Shown here in pieces: positions 37,433 through 49,176 of a stretch of DNA of 64,000 bases. Source of the stretch: DASUNQ01 sp035536455 (GTDB taxonomy: Bacteria; Acidobacteriota; Thermoanaerobaculia; Multivoradales; UBA5704); contig DATLOC010000064.1 of the NCBI GenBank assembly GCA_035536455.1, positions 1 to 64,000 on the forward strand. The letters run 5' to 3'. The notes under the pieces were generated by a model that worked only from the letters and a program-made list of their open reading frames with translations, had not been told where the DNA came from and did not search any database. Each line of letters starts with the position of its first letter. The stretch's first letter is position 1. Both the position numbers and the translations under genes were made by a program.

Positions 37433-40400
37433 CTATTCGAACCAGCCGTTGACGTCGAGAACCACGTGGACCGAGCCGCCGCCGAGGACGTGAGGCAGGA
37501 CGGCGAGGGTGCCCATGCCGTCGGTCGCCAGCGACAGGATCGCGTTGTTGGCGCGGGTCTGGCCGGCGCCGAAGTTGATCGTGCTCGTCCCCGGCTCGGG
37601 CGCGTCGCCGGCGAAGAGCGTCAGGTGCCCGGGGCCGGTCGACTGCGTCACCGTCACGTTGACCGACAGCGCCGCCGCCGTCGCCGGCAGGCCGCAGAGG
37701 CCGTGCGCCCGCAGCAGCGCTTTCACACCGGACACAAGCGGCCCGCCCGCGCCCGACTCGCGGCTGTCGAAGAGGCGGCAGGGTGGCAAGGTGTAGAAAT
37801 CCTGGGCGGGCGGAAGGTCGGAGAACACGAAAAGATCAGAGGCGCTGTTGTAGTCGCCCGGCACCAGATCGACGGCCCCGCTGAGGAAGGCCACGTGCCG
37901 GCCGTCGAAGCTGATCGGCCCGCTGCCGCCGATGCCCTTCGCCGCTCCCGCGCGCCGATCGTAGAGGTAGCCTGCGGACGGCGAGCCGTTTGCGGCGAGA
38001 TCGGTCGCTGTGCTGGAGAAGGAGAGATACCCGCCGTCGGCGTTGATGAAGGGGCGGCGCGACTCCCCGTCCCCGGCCACCGTCGGCTGGTCGACCTTGT
38101 GACTCGCCAGGCCCGTAACCCCTGTCGTGCGGTCGAAGAGGAAGACGTCGAACTGCCCATTTGTGTCGAGCCCTCCCGGCACGAGATCCGGGGCACGGCT
38201 CGCGTACGCCACGTAGCGACCGTCGGCGCTGATCTCCGGCTCCCACGAGTAGCCCTGTCCGGTCCGGCTCACGCCATTTGCAGAACGACTCACCAGGACG
38301 GTGGCGCCGCTCGCGCGGTCGTAGAGGAAGATGTCCGGGCTCCCGTTCCCATCGTCCTGTCCTGCGACGAGGTTTGTCGCCTCGCTCGCGAAGGCCACGA
38401 AGCGCCCCTCGGAGTCGAGCGCCGCCTGGTGGGTATGGTCGTTGCCGCCGACCGTCGGCGACGCGGCGGAACGACTGGCCAGGGTGTTGACGCCGGTCAC
38501 CCGGTCGAAGAGGTAAAGGTTGTCGTACCCGCTGGAATTCATCCCGCCGATCAAGTCGTCCGCCGGGCTGGTGTAGGCGACATAGCGGCCGTCGCGGCTG
38601 ATGCGAGGCCTCGGGGGCGAGCTGAAGAACTTCGCTGGATAGCCTGCCGTCGCGGGAGAGCCGGCGGCGTGGCTGACGAGCGCCGTCGCCCCGCTGATTC
38701 GGTCGAAGAGGAAGAGGTCATAGCCGTTGTTGGTGTCGACCTGACCGGGCACGAGAGTGGTGGCCTGGCTCCAGTACGCGACGTAGCGACCGTCGCCGCT
38801 GGCGGCGGCTTCCTGCGAGTACCAGCCCGAGGCGGTGCCCGGCGCGCCCGCGGCGTGGCTCACCAGCGTCATGCTGGCGGCACTGCGATCGAACAGGAAG
38901 ACGTCTTTGGTCTGGGTTCCATCGACCTGCCCGCCCACCAGGTCGTTGGCGAAGCTCTCGAACGCCACGAAACGCCCGTCCTCGCTCAGGCTGGGCCGCT
39001 CGGAAGACCGGTTCGCCCCTTCCGCAGGAAAGCTCGTCGAGCGGCTCACCAGCGTCACCGTGCCCAGCTCGCGGTCGGCGAGGAAGACATTCGCGTCCGA
39101 GTGCGTCTGCATCGGCAGGAGGTTGGTGGCCGTGCTGTCGAAGGCGACGAAGCGGCCGTCGGCGCTGAGCTCGTGACCCATCCACGCCCAGGTGGTGTAG
39201 CCGTTCGCGGTCACCGACGGCAGCCCGGGATCGCGCAGGCTGACCGTGGCGTTCGTGCCCGCGGCGCGGTCGTAGAGGAACACGTCGGACTTCTGGTTGG
39301 AGTCGTCGACTCCGGCCTCGAGGCCCTCCCCCACGCTGTCGAATGCTACGTAGGCGCCGTCGGCGCTGATCACCGCGTCGTCCAGAAAGCCCCCGATCGC
39401 GGTCGCTGTGGAACCCGGTAGCCGGGTGACGAGCACGGTCTCGCCGGTCAGCCGGTTCTTGAGGAAGACGTCCGCGGTGGACGGGGTGTCGACCTGCGCC
39501 GGAACGAGGTCTTCAGCCGTGCTGGCGAACGCGATCCACGTGCCGTCGCCGCTGATCGCAGGTTCCTCCGAACGGCCGGGCGCGGTCGTCGTCGACGAAC
39601 CGCTGGCGTGACTCAGCAGTATCGTGACGCCGGTGGCGGTCTCGAAGAGGAAGACGTCTGCAAAAAGCCGTTCGTGTCGGACTGGCCGGCGACGAGATCT
39701 GTAGCATGGCTCTCTAAGACGAGGTAAGCGCCGTCGGAGCTGAGAGCGTGCGGCCGGGCGGAATGGTCGCACGCGGTCGTGGCCGAGGTGCTCGCGTGAC
39801 TTACCAGGAGAGTCGTCCCGGCGGTCCGGTCGTAAAGGAAGGCGTCTGGGCGGAAGTTGGTATCGATCTGCCCCGGCACCAGATCGGTCGCCGAGCTCGT
39901 GAAAGCGATCCTGCTGCCGTCGGCGCTGATGACGGCGTCTTGCGAGCCGCTGGCGCCGTCCGTTGCCGAGCCCGCGGTGTGGCTGACCAACGTCGTCGTT
40001 CCCGCGACGCTGTCGAAAACGAAGACATTACTCCCCCCACCGGCCTGTCCGGCGATGAGGTCGCTGGCGGTGCTCTCGTAAGCGATGTAGCGGCCGTCGG
40101 CGCTGATCGCCGGGTCCCGCGACGAGCCGTTGCCCGTGGTGGTGGCGCTCGCGGCGGTGCGGCTGACCAGGACCGTGGTGCCGCTCGCGCGGTCGAAGAG
40201 GAAGACGTCGGCGGCGAAGTTGCCCTCGATCTGCCCCGAAATCAGATCGGTCGCTAGGCTGCTGAAGGCCATGAAACGGCCGTCGGCGCTCAGGACGGGT
40301 TCACTGGACATGCCGTTCCCGCCGGTGACACCGGAGGCGGGCACGCGGCTGACCAGAGTCGTGCTCGCGGCCTCACGGTCGTAGAGGTAGACGTTACCGC

Positions 40401-40848
40401 TTCCGCCGGGGAGCTGGCCGGGGACGAGATCCTCCGCAAGGCTTTCGAAGGCGACGAACCGATCATCGGCGCTGATGGTCGCGCTCAGCACCTCCGCCGG
40501 CAGGGACGAGGAGATGAGGCGGCGGCTGATCAGCCTTCGGCTTCTCGTCACCCGGTCGTACACAAACAGGTCCCCGCCCAGGGCGACAGGGGGAGGATTC
40601 GGCTGGCCCGGCACGACATTACCCGCCTGGCTGAGGAAGACGACGTACCGGCCGTCGGCGCTCACCGAGCGCGCGTTCTCCGACCGCTCCGCCGGCCTCA
40701 CATAGCGGGGGAGGAAGCTCCTGCCGCCGGCGGTATCAGGGGGCAGGCCGGCAGCTGTCCTGGAGATCAGCTCCAGCTCGCCGCCGGCGGCGGCATCCGC
40801 GGCGAAGGCGAGGGCGAGCGCAAAGATTCCCGAGCGAACTCGTGACAT
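37433..40848 (-). pseudogene. Secreted multi-repeat beta-propeller protein with one frameshift
   Basis: Starts at ATG 40848 with AGGAGG at a good distance and a signal peptide (ending ADAAAG). It holds about fourteen repeats with the pattern ISADGRYVAFxS...DLVPGQ...DVFLFDR...TLVSH, the PD40/TolB-type blades. The C terminus (FYTLPPCRLFDSRESGAGG...VVLDVNGWF) is a separate domain found on other secreted acidobacterial proteins. Near 39661-39665 the minus strand reads five T residues; with six, the frame would run unbroken (TNGF-FADVFLFE) for about 1,138 residues. As written the protein is cut after about 400 residues. An assembly error, phase variation or decay could explain it. Confidence 0.8.
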
Positions 40849-40937
40849 GCGGCCTCCTGGGACCTGAGCGGGTAGGACGTCGACTGTTACAACGAGAATT
40901 TTATCACCAACCGGAATCCATCCCACGCCGGCTCGCG

Positions 40938-40943
40938 TATCCT
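40938..40943 (+). promoter_or_regulatory. Possible -10 element of msrA
   Basis: TATCCT, four of six matches to a -10, ends six bases before the msrA ATG, again with no Shine-Dalgarno sequence. Confidence 0.3.
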
Positions 40944-40949
40944 CGGGGC

Positions 40950-41585
40950 ATGAAGACGACGCTGCTCACCACCCTCCTGGCCCTCGCCTTCGCCGGCGGC
41001 GACCTCGCCGCCGCGCCGCCGGCGGAGCCGCCGCCGCCTGACGACAAGCCCCGGCCGGCCGCCGCCCGCAAGCTCGCCAAGGCCACGTTCGCCGGCGGCT
41101 GCTTCTGGTGCATGGAGCCGCCGTTCGATCCCCTGCCGGGGGTGGTCTCGACCACCTCGGGCTACATCGGCGGCGCCAAGAAGAACCCCACCTACGAAGA
41201 GGTCTCGAGCGGCGGCACCGGGCACGCCGAGGCCGTCGAGGTGCTCTACGACCCGGCGAAGGTGAGCTACGAGAAGCTGCTCGAGGTCTTCTGGAAGAAC
41301 ATCGACCCGACGGTCGCGAACCGCCAGTTCTGCGACGTCGGCGAGCAGTACCGCTCGGCGATCTTCACCCACGGCGAGACGCAGCGGCGGCTCGCCGAGG
41401 CCTCGAAGCGTAGGCTCGAACCGCGCTTCCGCGACGGCATCCAGACCGAGATCGTGCCGGCGGGAAAGTTCTATCCCGCCGAGGAGTACCACCAGGACTA
41501 CTACACGAAGAACCCGATCCGCTACAAGCTCTACCGCACCGGCTGCGGCCGCGACCGCCGGCTCGAGGAGGTCTGGGGCAGGTAG
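40950..41585 (+). CDS. msrA: Exported peptide methionine-S-sulphoxide reductase
   Basis: A 211-residue MsrA with a signal peptide (MKTTLLTTLLALAFAGGDL...), so it repairs oxidised methionine in exported proteins. The catalytic motif is GCFWCME (first Cys is the nucleophile). Other family stretches are the TTSGYIGG region, GHAEAVEV, RSAIF and EEYHQDYY. The recycling cysteine is probably that in RTGCGRDRR near the end. The upstream frame is open further, but ATG 40950 gives the signal peptide. It lies about 100 bp from the divergent beta-propeller gene. Confidence 0.93.
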   Translation: MKTTLLTTLLALAFAGGDLAAAPPAEPPPPDDKPRPAAARKLAKATFAGGCFWCMEPPFDPLPGVVSTTSGYIGGAKKNPTYEEVSSGGTGHAEAVEVLYDPAKVSYEKLLEVFWKNIDPTVANRQFCDVGEQYRSAIFTHGETQRRLAEASKRRLEPRFRDGIQTEIVPAGKFYPAEEYHQDYYTKNPIRYKLYRTGCGRDRRLEEVWGR

Positions 41586-41711
41586 CGCGCGACGATCGCC
41601 GCGACGAGGCCGGCGGCGCCGCCGAGGAGGTGCACGAGCGGCACGACGCCACCCCGACCGGCAGCGCGCCGGCCGCCGCCGCCGGGCCGGTCCGGGCGCC
41701 CGTCGGGCAGC

Positions 41712-41748
41712 TTGCCGCCGCGGGCCATATGGCGTATCATTCACGCCA
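41712..41748 (+). promoter_or_regulatory. Promoter and operator of the Xre-RES toxin-antitoxin operon
   Basis: TTGCCG (41712-41717), 17 bases, then TATCAT (41735-41740, five of six matches). TGGCGT and ACGCCA (41730-41735, 41743-41748) form an inverted repeat around the -10. This suits autorepression by the Xre antitoxin. Confidence 0.6.
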
Positions 41749-41769
41749 GATGGCGCGAGGAGCGTGAGC

Positions 41770-42207
41770 ATGGCGGCGACGGCAGGGATCATCGAAGTGC
41801 TGGGTGGACGGGAGGCTTTGAAGGGCCGGCGGATCGAAGGGCCCGAAGACCTCCGGGAGCGCGTCCGCGAAGGCCTGCCGTTCGCGGCCCTCGAGGCGGT
41901 GGCCCGCACGCTGGAGCTCGAGCGGCAGGAAGTGACGGCGGCCCTCGACCTGCCCGAGCGGACGCTGGTGCGGCGCAAACAGGAGCGGCGGCTGCGCCCG
42001 GCGGAGTCCGACCGGCTGGTGCGGCTCGCCCGTGTGGCCGCGCAGGCGGTGGAGGTGCTGGGCGACACCGAGCGCGCCGTGCGCTGGCTCCATCGACCCA
42101 ACCGCGCGCTCGGCGGTCCGGCGCCGCTGACGCTGCTCGACACCGACCTCGGGGCGCAGCAGGTCGAGCAGCTCCTCGGCCGCATCGAGCACGGCGTCTA
42201 TAGTTGA
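41770..42207 (+). CDS. Xre/MbcA/ParS-type antitoxin
   Basis: A 145-residue antitoxin with an N-terminal helix-turn-helix-like region and the C-terminal toxin-binding domain (DUF2384): RLARVAAQAVEVLGDTERAVRWLHRPNRALGG...LLDTDLGAQQVEQLLGRIEHGVYS. ATG 41770 is chosen because AGGAG lies seven bases before it. The C-terminal tail normally plugs the active site of the RES toxin. The toxin gene overlaps by TTGA. Confidence 0.93.
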   Translation: MAATAGIIEVLGGREALKGRRIEGPEDLRERVREGLPFAALEAVARTLELERQEVTAALDLPERTLVRRKQERRLRPAESDRLVRLARVAAQAVEVLGDTERAVRWLHRPNRALGGPAPLTLLDTDLGAQQVEQLLGRIEHGVYS

Positions 42208-42704
42208 GGGCGGGCGCGCCGCCGAGCGGCCCCGCGGCGCCCTCTCTGGTCTGGCGGATCACCCGCCGGCGGCACGCGGGTCGCGCCTTCGACGGCGAGG
42301 GTGCGCGGCTCCACGGCGGGCGTTGGAACCCCCCGGGCGTTGCCGTCGTCTACACCTCCGCGACGTTTTCTCTCGCCGCACTCGAGTATTTCGTGCAGCT
42401 CGACTCCGACGCCGCGCCCGACGATCTCGTGGCCGTGGCCGCGGAGCTGCCGGCAGGCGCAGCCGTGAGGAGGATCGAGCTCGCCGAGCTACCCGCGAAC
42501 TGGCGGGTCTACCCGGCGCCCGAAGCGTTGCGCGAGATCGGGGCCGCCTGGGTTCGTGCCGGCTCGACGCCGGTCCTCGCCGTGCCTTCGGCGCTCATCC
42601 CGCACGAGCGCAACCTCCTCCTCACCCCCTCGCACCCGGACCTCGCGGTGCTGCGCGCTCTCCCGCCCGAGCCGTTCTCCTTCGATCCGCGGATGTGGAA
42701 GTAG
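42204..42704 (+). CDS. RES-domain toxin
   Basis: A 166-residue toxin starting at TTG 42204 inside the antitoxin stop. RES family residues are visible: WRITRRRH near the N terminus, GGRWNPPGVAVVYTS with the conserved Arg, LAALEYFVQL with the Glu, and a later Ser (VPSALIPHERNLLL). RES toxins break down NAD, arresting growth, and resemble ADP-ribosyltransferases. The rare TTG start and the overlap should keep toxin output below that of the antitoxin. Confidence 0.93.
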   Translation: MRAGAPPSGPAAPSLVWRITRRRHAGRAFDGEGARLHGGRWNPPGVAVVYTSATFSLAALEYFVQLDSDAAPDDLVAVAAELPAGAAVRRIELAELPANWRVYPAPEALREIGAAWVRAGSTPVLAVPSALIPHERNLLLTPSHPDLAVLRALPPEPFSFDPRMWK

Positions 42705-42717
42705 GGAGAGGCGGACC

Positions 42718-45375
<2,658 letters not shown>

Positions 45376-45417
45376 GATGGGTTCATCCGTGCAAGACCAC
45401 GGCCGGGACGGCCGGGG

Positions 45418-46404
45418 TCAACCGCGCGGCGGGACGCTCGCGGCTTGCGCCAGCTCTTGGTAGAGCTCGCGCTCGCGCTCGGAGAGGGTCTCCGGCACGA
45501 CGATTCGGATCTCGGCGTAGAGGTCGCCGGGCTCCCCGCCCGGCTTCGGCAGCCCCTTGCCGCGCAGCCTGATCCTACGCCCGCTGGAGGAGCCGGGTGG
45601 GATGCGTACCCGCAGCGGGCCCTGCAGGGTTTCGACCTCCGCCTCGCCCCCCAGCGCCGCCTCCCAGGGCGTCACCGGCACGGTGACGAAGAGGTCGCCG
45701 TCCTCGACGCGGAACCGCGGGTGCGGCTCGAGCTCGACGCGCAGGAAGAGGTCGCCGGGCTGCCCGCCGCCGAGACCCGGCTGCCCCTTGCCGGCGAGGC
45801 GGATGCGCTGCCCCGCCCGCACGCCGGCCGGGATCTTGACCGCCAGGGTGTTGCGCTCGCCGGTCTGGGCGTCGCTCAAGGTGATCTCGCGGCTGCCGCC
45901 GCGGACCGCCTCTTCCAGGGTCACCGGGAGGCGGGCTTCGGTGTCGGTCCCCGGCTGGGACCAGGCGCCGCCGCCGGCCCCGGCCCCAGGGCGGGCGCCG
46001 GTCGACCAGCGCACGCGGGTGCCGCCGGGGCGCCCCCGCCCCCCCGGGCCCGCCGCGGCACCGCCGAAGAGGTTCTCGAAGAAGGAGCTGAAGCCGGAGC
46101 CGCCGAGGTCGAAGTCGCCGCCCTCGCCGAAGTCCCAGCGGATGTTCTCCCAGCCGGGCGGCGGGGCGCCGGTCTGCTGGCGGACCCTCCAGGCAGAGCC
46201 GAACTGGTCGTACTTCTGGCGCTTCTCGGGGTCCTTGAGGACCTCGTAGGCCTCGCCGATCTCCTTGAAGCGGTTCTCGGCGCCGGGGTCCTTGTTGACG
46301 TCCGGGTGGAACTTGCGGGCGAGCTTCCGGTAGGCCTTCTGGATGTCGTCCTGCGAGGCGTCCTTCGAGACCCCGAGGCTGGCGTAGTAGTCCTTGTATT
46401 CCAC
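45418..46404 (-). CDS. CbpA-type J-domain co-chaperone
   Basis: A 328-residue protein with an N-terminal J domain (HPD at about residues 33-35), a Gly/Phe-rich linker (residues 85-140, DFGEGGDFDLGGSGFSSFFEN), and a two-lobed C-terminal substrate domain (GSREITLSDAQTG..., KIPAGVRAGQRIRL, RIPPGSSSGRRIRL). The cysteine zinc-finger of DnaJ is absent, making it the CbpA/DnaJ-2 type. It precedes clpB in the same direction, 42 bp away, consistent with a chaperone operon feeding DnaK. Confidence 0.92.
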   Translation of the reverse strand: MEYKDYYASLGVSKDASQDDIQKAYRKLARKFHPDVNKDPGAENRFKEIGEAYEVLKDPEKRQKYDQFGSAWRVRQQTGAPPPGWENIRWDFGEGGDFDLGGSGFSSFFENLFGGAAAGPGGRGRPGGTRVRWSTGARPGAGAGGGAWSQPGTDTEARLPVTLEEAVRGGSREITLSDAQTGERNTLAVKIPAGVRAGQRIRLAGKGQPGLGGGQPGDLFLRVELEPHPRFRVEDGDLFVTVPVTPWEAALGGEAEVETLQGPLRVRIPPGSSSGRRIRLRGKGLPKPGGEPGDLYAEIRIVVPETLSERERELYQELAQAASVPPRG

Positions 46405-46449
46405 GCGGCGGGCCGCGTCCTCTCGGCGCTCAGCGAAGGGTGGACGGTG

Positions 46450-46704
46450 CTACGGAGGGGTGAACCCGAAGTGCTCGTAGTTCTTGGCGATGAAGTCCTT
46501 CCACTTGTCGGGCACCTCTTCGAGCGTGAAGATCGCCTCCACGGGGCAGGCGTCGATGCACAGGCCGCAGTCGATGCACTCCTCGGGGTGGATGTAGAGC
46601 ATTTCCCAGTCCTCGCCCTTGCCGTAGATGCAGTCCACCGGGCAGACGTCCACGCAAGCGGTGTCCTTCACACCCACACAAGGTTCAGCGATGATGTGCG
46701 TCAT
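46450..46704 (-). CDS. fdxA: 7Fe-8S ferredoxin
   Basis: An 84-residue ferredoxin. Cysteines C9, C17, C21 and C25 and C43, C46, C49 and C53 follow the FdxA pattern for one [3Fe-4S] and one [4Fe-4S] cluster (CX7CX3CXXXC and CXXCXXCXXXCP). A strong AAGGAGG ribosome site precedes the ATG, and a perfect TATAAT lies about 50 bases upstream. It is likely a low-potential electron carrier; the partner enzyme is not indicated. Confidence 0.93.
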   Translation of the reverse strand: MTHIIAEPCVGVKDTACVDVCPVDCIYGKGEDWEMLYIHPEECIDCGLCIDACPVEAIFTLEEVPDKWKDFIAKNYEHFGFTPP

Positions 46705-46755
46705 TCAGCAGGCCCCTCCTTGAGGTTCTTGGCGCTTCCACACCCACGGTGCGGG

Positions 46756-46761
46756 ATTATA
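46756..46761 (-). promoter_or_regulatory. -10 element of the ferredoxin gene
   Basis: Perfect TATAAT on the minus strand, overlapping the stop codon of thiO, about 52 bases upstream of the ferredoxin ATG. No good -35 is visible. Confidence 0.45.
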
Positions 46762-47887
46762 CCGATTCCACGGTGAAGCGCTCGGGCAGAAAGGCCGGCT
46801 CCGGCGGCCCGCCGCCGAGCGCCATCGCGGCCACGGCGCGCGCCGTCCAGGGGGCGAGCAGGATGCCGTTGCGGAAGTGGCCGCTGGCGACGAGGACCGG
46901 CCAGCCGGTGAGCGGCCCGACGAGCGGCAGGCCGTCCGGCGTCCCGGGGCGAAGGCCGGCCCAGACCGCGGCGGGCTCGGCCGCGGCGAGGCCGGGGAGC
47001 ACCCGCCGCGTCCAGGCGCGGAGCTCCGCGACGCCCTCGGCCGTCGGCTGCGCCGCGAACCCCGCCTCCTCGACCGTGGCGCCAATCAGCATCGCCCGCG
47101 CGCCGCGGCGGACCGCGTAGAGGCGCCCCTCGCGCACCGCGCCGCGCCACGGCCAGTCCACCTCGTCGAGCCGCACCATCTGCCCGCGCACCGGCCGCAC
47201 CGGCAGCGCCGGGAGCCCCGGCAGGGTGCCGCTCCAGGCACCGGCCGCGAGGACCAGGAGCCGCGCCTCCCGCGTCCAGCCGGCGCCGCTGACGCGCACG
47301 CCCTCGCCCGTCCGCTCCACCCGCTCGACCGCGAGGCCGTAGGAGAGAGCCACGCCGAGCCGCTCGGCGGCGACTCCGAGCGCGGCGCAGGCCGCGACGT
47401 TGTCCACCCGGTGCTCGCCGTGGAGGAGGAGGGCGCCGCGGAGGCCGGGCGCGACCCCCGGGACCCAGCGCGGCACCGCCTCGAGCGCGCAGCGCTCGGC
47501 CGGCTCGCCGAGCGCCGCGGCGGCGCGCTCGGTGGCTTCGAGGCGCTCCTCCCCCTCGTCGTCGAGGGCGAGGAGCAGGGTGCCGGTCTGGTCGTGGTCG
47601 ATGCCGATGCCGCTCGCGGACTCCAGGGCCGGCAGGAAGTCGCGCCAGAGGTCGCGGGAGGCGCGGCAGGCGGCGAAGAGCGGGCCGCCCGCCGGACCGG
47701 TCTCGCCCAGCGGCGCGAGCATGCCGGCGGCGGCGAGCGAGGCCTCGCTCCCCGCCGGCAGCCGCTCGACGACCTCGACCGTGAAGCCCTCCAGCGCCAG
47801 CTCGCGGGCGCAGGCGAGGCCGACGATCCCGCCGCCGAGGACCAGCACTTCAGGGCCGGCGGTCCCGGCCCTGCGGGCCGCGCTCAC
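46757..47887 (-). CDS. thiO: FAD-dependent glycine oxidase-like protein (ThiO family)
   Basis: A 376-residue flavoprotein of the D-amino-acid oxidase fold. The FAD motif is VLGGGIVGLACARELALEG near residue 15, and the C-terminal GLRPGTPDGLPLVG and ASGHFRNGILLAP segments complete the cofactor site as in ThiO/DadA. ThiO makes the iminoglycine used in thiazole (thiamin) synthesis, but no other thiamin genes are here, so another amine oxidase role is possible. It starts at GTG 47887, overlapping the hemL stop by four bases. Confidence 0.8.
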   Translation of the reverse strand: MSAARRAGTAGPEVLVLGGGIVGLACARELALEGFTVEVVERLPAGSEASLAAAGMLAPLGETGPAGGPLFAACRASRDLWRDFLPALESASGIGIDHDQTGTLLLALDDEGEERLEATERAAAALGEPAERCALEAVPRWVPGVAPGLRGALLLHGEHRVDNVAACAALGVAAERLGVALSYGLAVERVERTGEGVRVSGAGWTREARLLVLAAGAWSGTLPGLPALPVRPVRGQMVRLDEVDWPWRGAVREGRLYAVRRGARAMLIGATVEEAGFAAQPTAEGVAELRAWTRRVLPGLAAAEPAAVWAGLRPGTPDGLPLVGPLTGWPVLVASGHFRNGILLAPWTARAVAAMALGGGPPEPAFLPERFTVESV

Positions 47888-49176
47888 GTCACCTCGGCGA
47901 AGGCGCTGTCGAAAGCATCCAACGTCTCGGCGATCTCGGCCTCGCCGTGCGCCGTCGAGACGAAGAGCGCCTCGTACGGCGATGGCGGCAGGTGGACGCC
48001 GTGGGCGAGCAGGCGGTGGAAGACGCGCGCGAAGAGCGCCCGGTCGGAGGCGTCCACGTCCTCCAGGCGGCGGACCGGCGCGGCGGTGAAGAAGAGGCCG
48101 AGCATCGACCCCTGGCGCTCGATCCGGCAGGCCAGGCCGCGGCGGCGGGCGGCCTCCTCGATCCCGGCCTGGAGGCGGGCGCCGCTCCGTTCGAGCAGCT
48201 CGTAGGGAGAGGGGTCGTCCCGCCTCAGCTCGGCGAGCGCGGCGAGCCCGGCGGCGACGGCGAGCGGGTTCCCGGAGAGCGTGCCCGCCTGGTAGACCGG
48301 CCCGGCGGGCGCGATCCGGCGCATCAGCTCCGCCGGGCCGCCGTAGGCGCCGATCGGCAGGCCGCCGCCGATCACCTTCCCCAGCGTCGTCAGGTCGGGG
48401 CGCACGTCGAAGAGCACCTGCGCGCCCCCCCAGGCGACGCGGAAGCCGGTCATCACCTCGTCGAAGACGAGGAGCGCGCCGTGGCGGTCGCAGAGCGTGC
48501 GCAGGCCGGCGAGGAACCCGGGCGCCGGCGGCACCAGGCCCATGTTGCCGGCCACCGGCTCGACGAAGACCGCGGCGATCGCGTCCGGCGCGGCGGCGAA
48601 GTGCGCCTCCACGGCGGCCAGGTCGTTGTACGGGGCGACGAGGGTGTCGGCGGTGACCGCCGGCGGCACGCCGGGGGAGGAGGGGACGCCGATCGTCGCC
48701 GCGCCCGAGCCGGCGGCCACCAGGAAGGGGTCGGCGTGGCCGTGGTAGCAGCCGGCGAACTTGACCAGCTTCCGCCGGCCGGTCGCGGCGCGGGCCAAGC
48801 GCAGCGCCGACATCGTCGCCTCGGTCCCCGAGTTGACCAGGCGCACCATCTCGACCGCGGGCAGCGCGGCGGCGATCCGCTCGCCGAGCTCCACCTCGGC
48901 GACGGTCGGGGCGCCGAACGCCGTGCCGCGGCGGAGCGCGCCCTCGACGGCCGCGACGATGGCCGGGTGTCCGTGACCCAGGATGTGCGGCCCGTAGCCG
49001 CCGATGTAATCGACGTAGCGGCGGCCGTCCTCCCCCCAGAGCCAGGCCCCGGCGGCGGCGCGGACGAAGACCGGCGTGCCGCCGACGCCGCGGAACGCGC
49101 GGACAGGAGAATTCACGCCGCCGGGCAGGACCCGCTCAGCGCGCTGGAGAAGCTCCTCGGCCGTCACTCGCTCCAT
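47884..49176 (-). CDS. hemL: Glutamate-1-semialdehyde 2,1-aminomutase
   Basis: PLP enzyme making 5-aminolevulinate in the C5 haem pathway. 430 residues from ATG 49176 (MERVTAEELLQRAERVLPGG). Features are NSPVRAF, the NSGTEATMSALRLARAATGR cofactor loop, CYHGHAD, FDEVMTGFR and the PLP lysine in LGKVIGGGLPIGAYGG. It overlaps hemB by 13 bases at its 5' end and thiO at its 3' end. With hemB it covers two consecutive steps of tetrapyrrole synthesis, needed for the haem-rich cytochrome seen in the window. Confidence 0.95.
   Translation of the reverse strand: MERVTAEELLQRAERVLPGGVNSPVRAFRGVGGTPVFVRAAAGAWLWGEDGRRYVDYIGGYGPHILGHGHPAIVAAVEGALRRGTAFGAPTVAEVELGERIAAALPAVEMVRLVNSGTEATMSALRLARAATGRRKLVKFAGCYHGHADPFLVAAGSGAATIGVPSSPGVPPAVTADTLVAPYNDLAAVEAHFAAAPDAIAAVFVEPVAGNMGLVPPAPGFLAGLRTLCDRHGALLVFDEVMTGFRVAWGGAQVLFDVRPDLTTLGKVIGGGLPIGAYGGPAELMRRIAPAGPVYQAGTLSGNPLAVAAGLAALAELRRDDPSPYELLERSGARLQAGIEEAARRRGLACRIERQGSMLGLFFTAAPVRRLEDVDASDRALFARVFHRLLAHGVHLPPSPYEALFVSTAHGEAEIAETLDAFDSAFAEVT

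Noticed and set aside
41531..41740. Small minus-strand frame after msrA with a hydrophobic GG-containing segment
   Set aside because: It recalls the end of a rhomboid-like protein but overlaps msrA, lacks catalytic residues and has no ribosome site; at most a relic.
46405..46449. Heat-shock CIRCE operator near clpB/dnaJ
   Set aside because: No TTAGCACTC-N9-GAGTGCTAA-like dyad is seen in the gaps around either chaperone gene.
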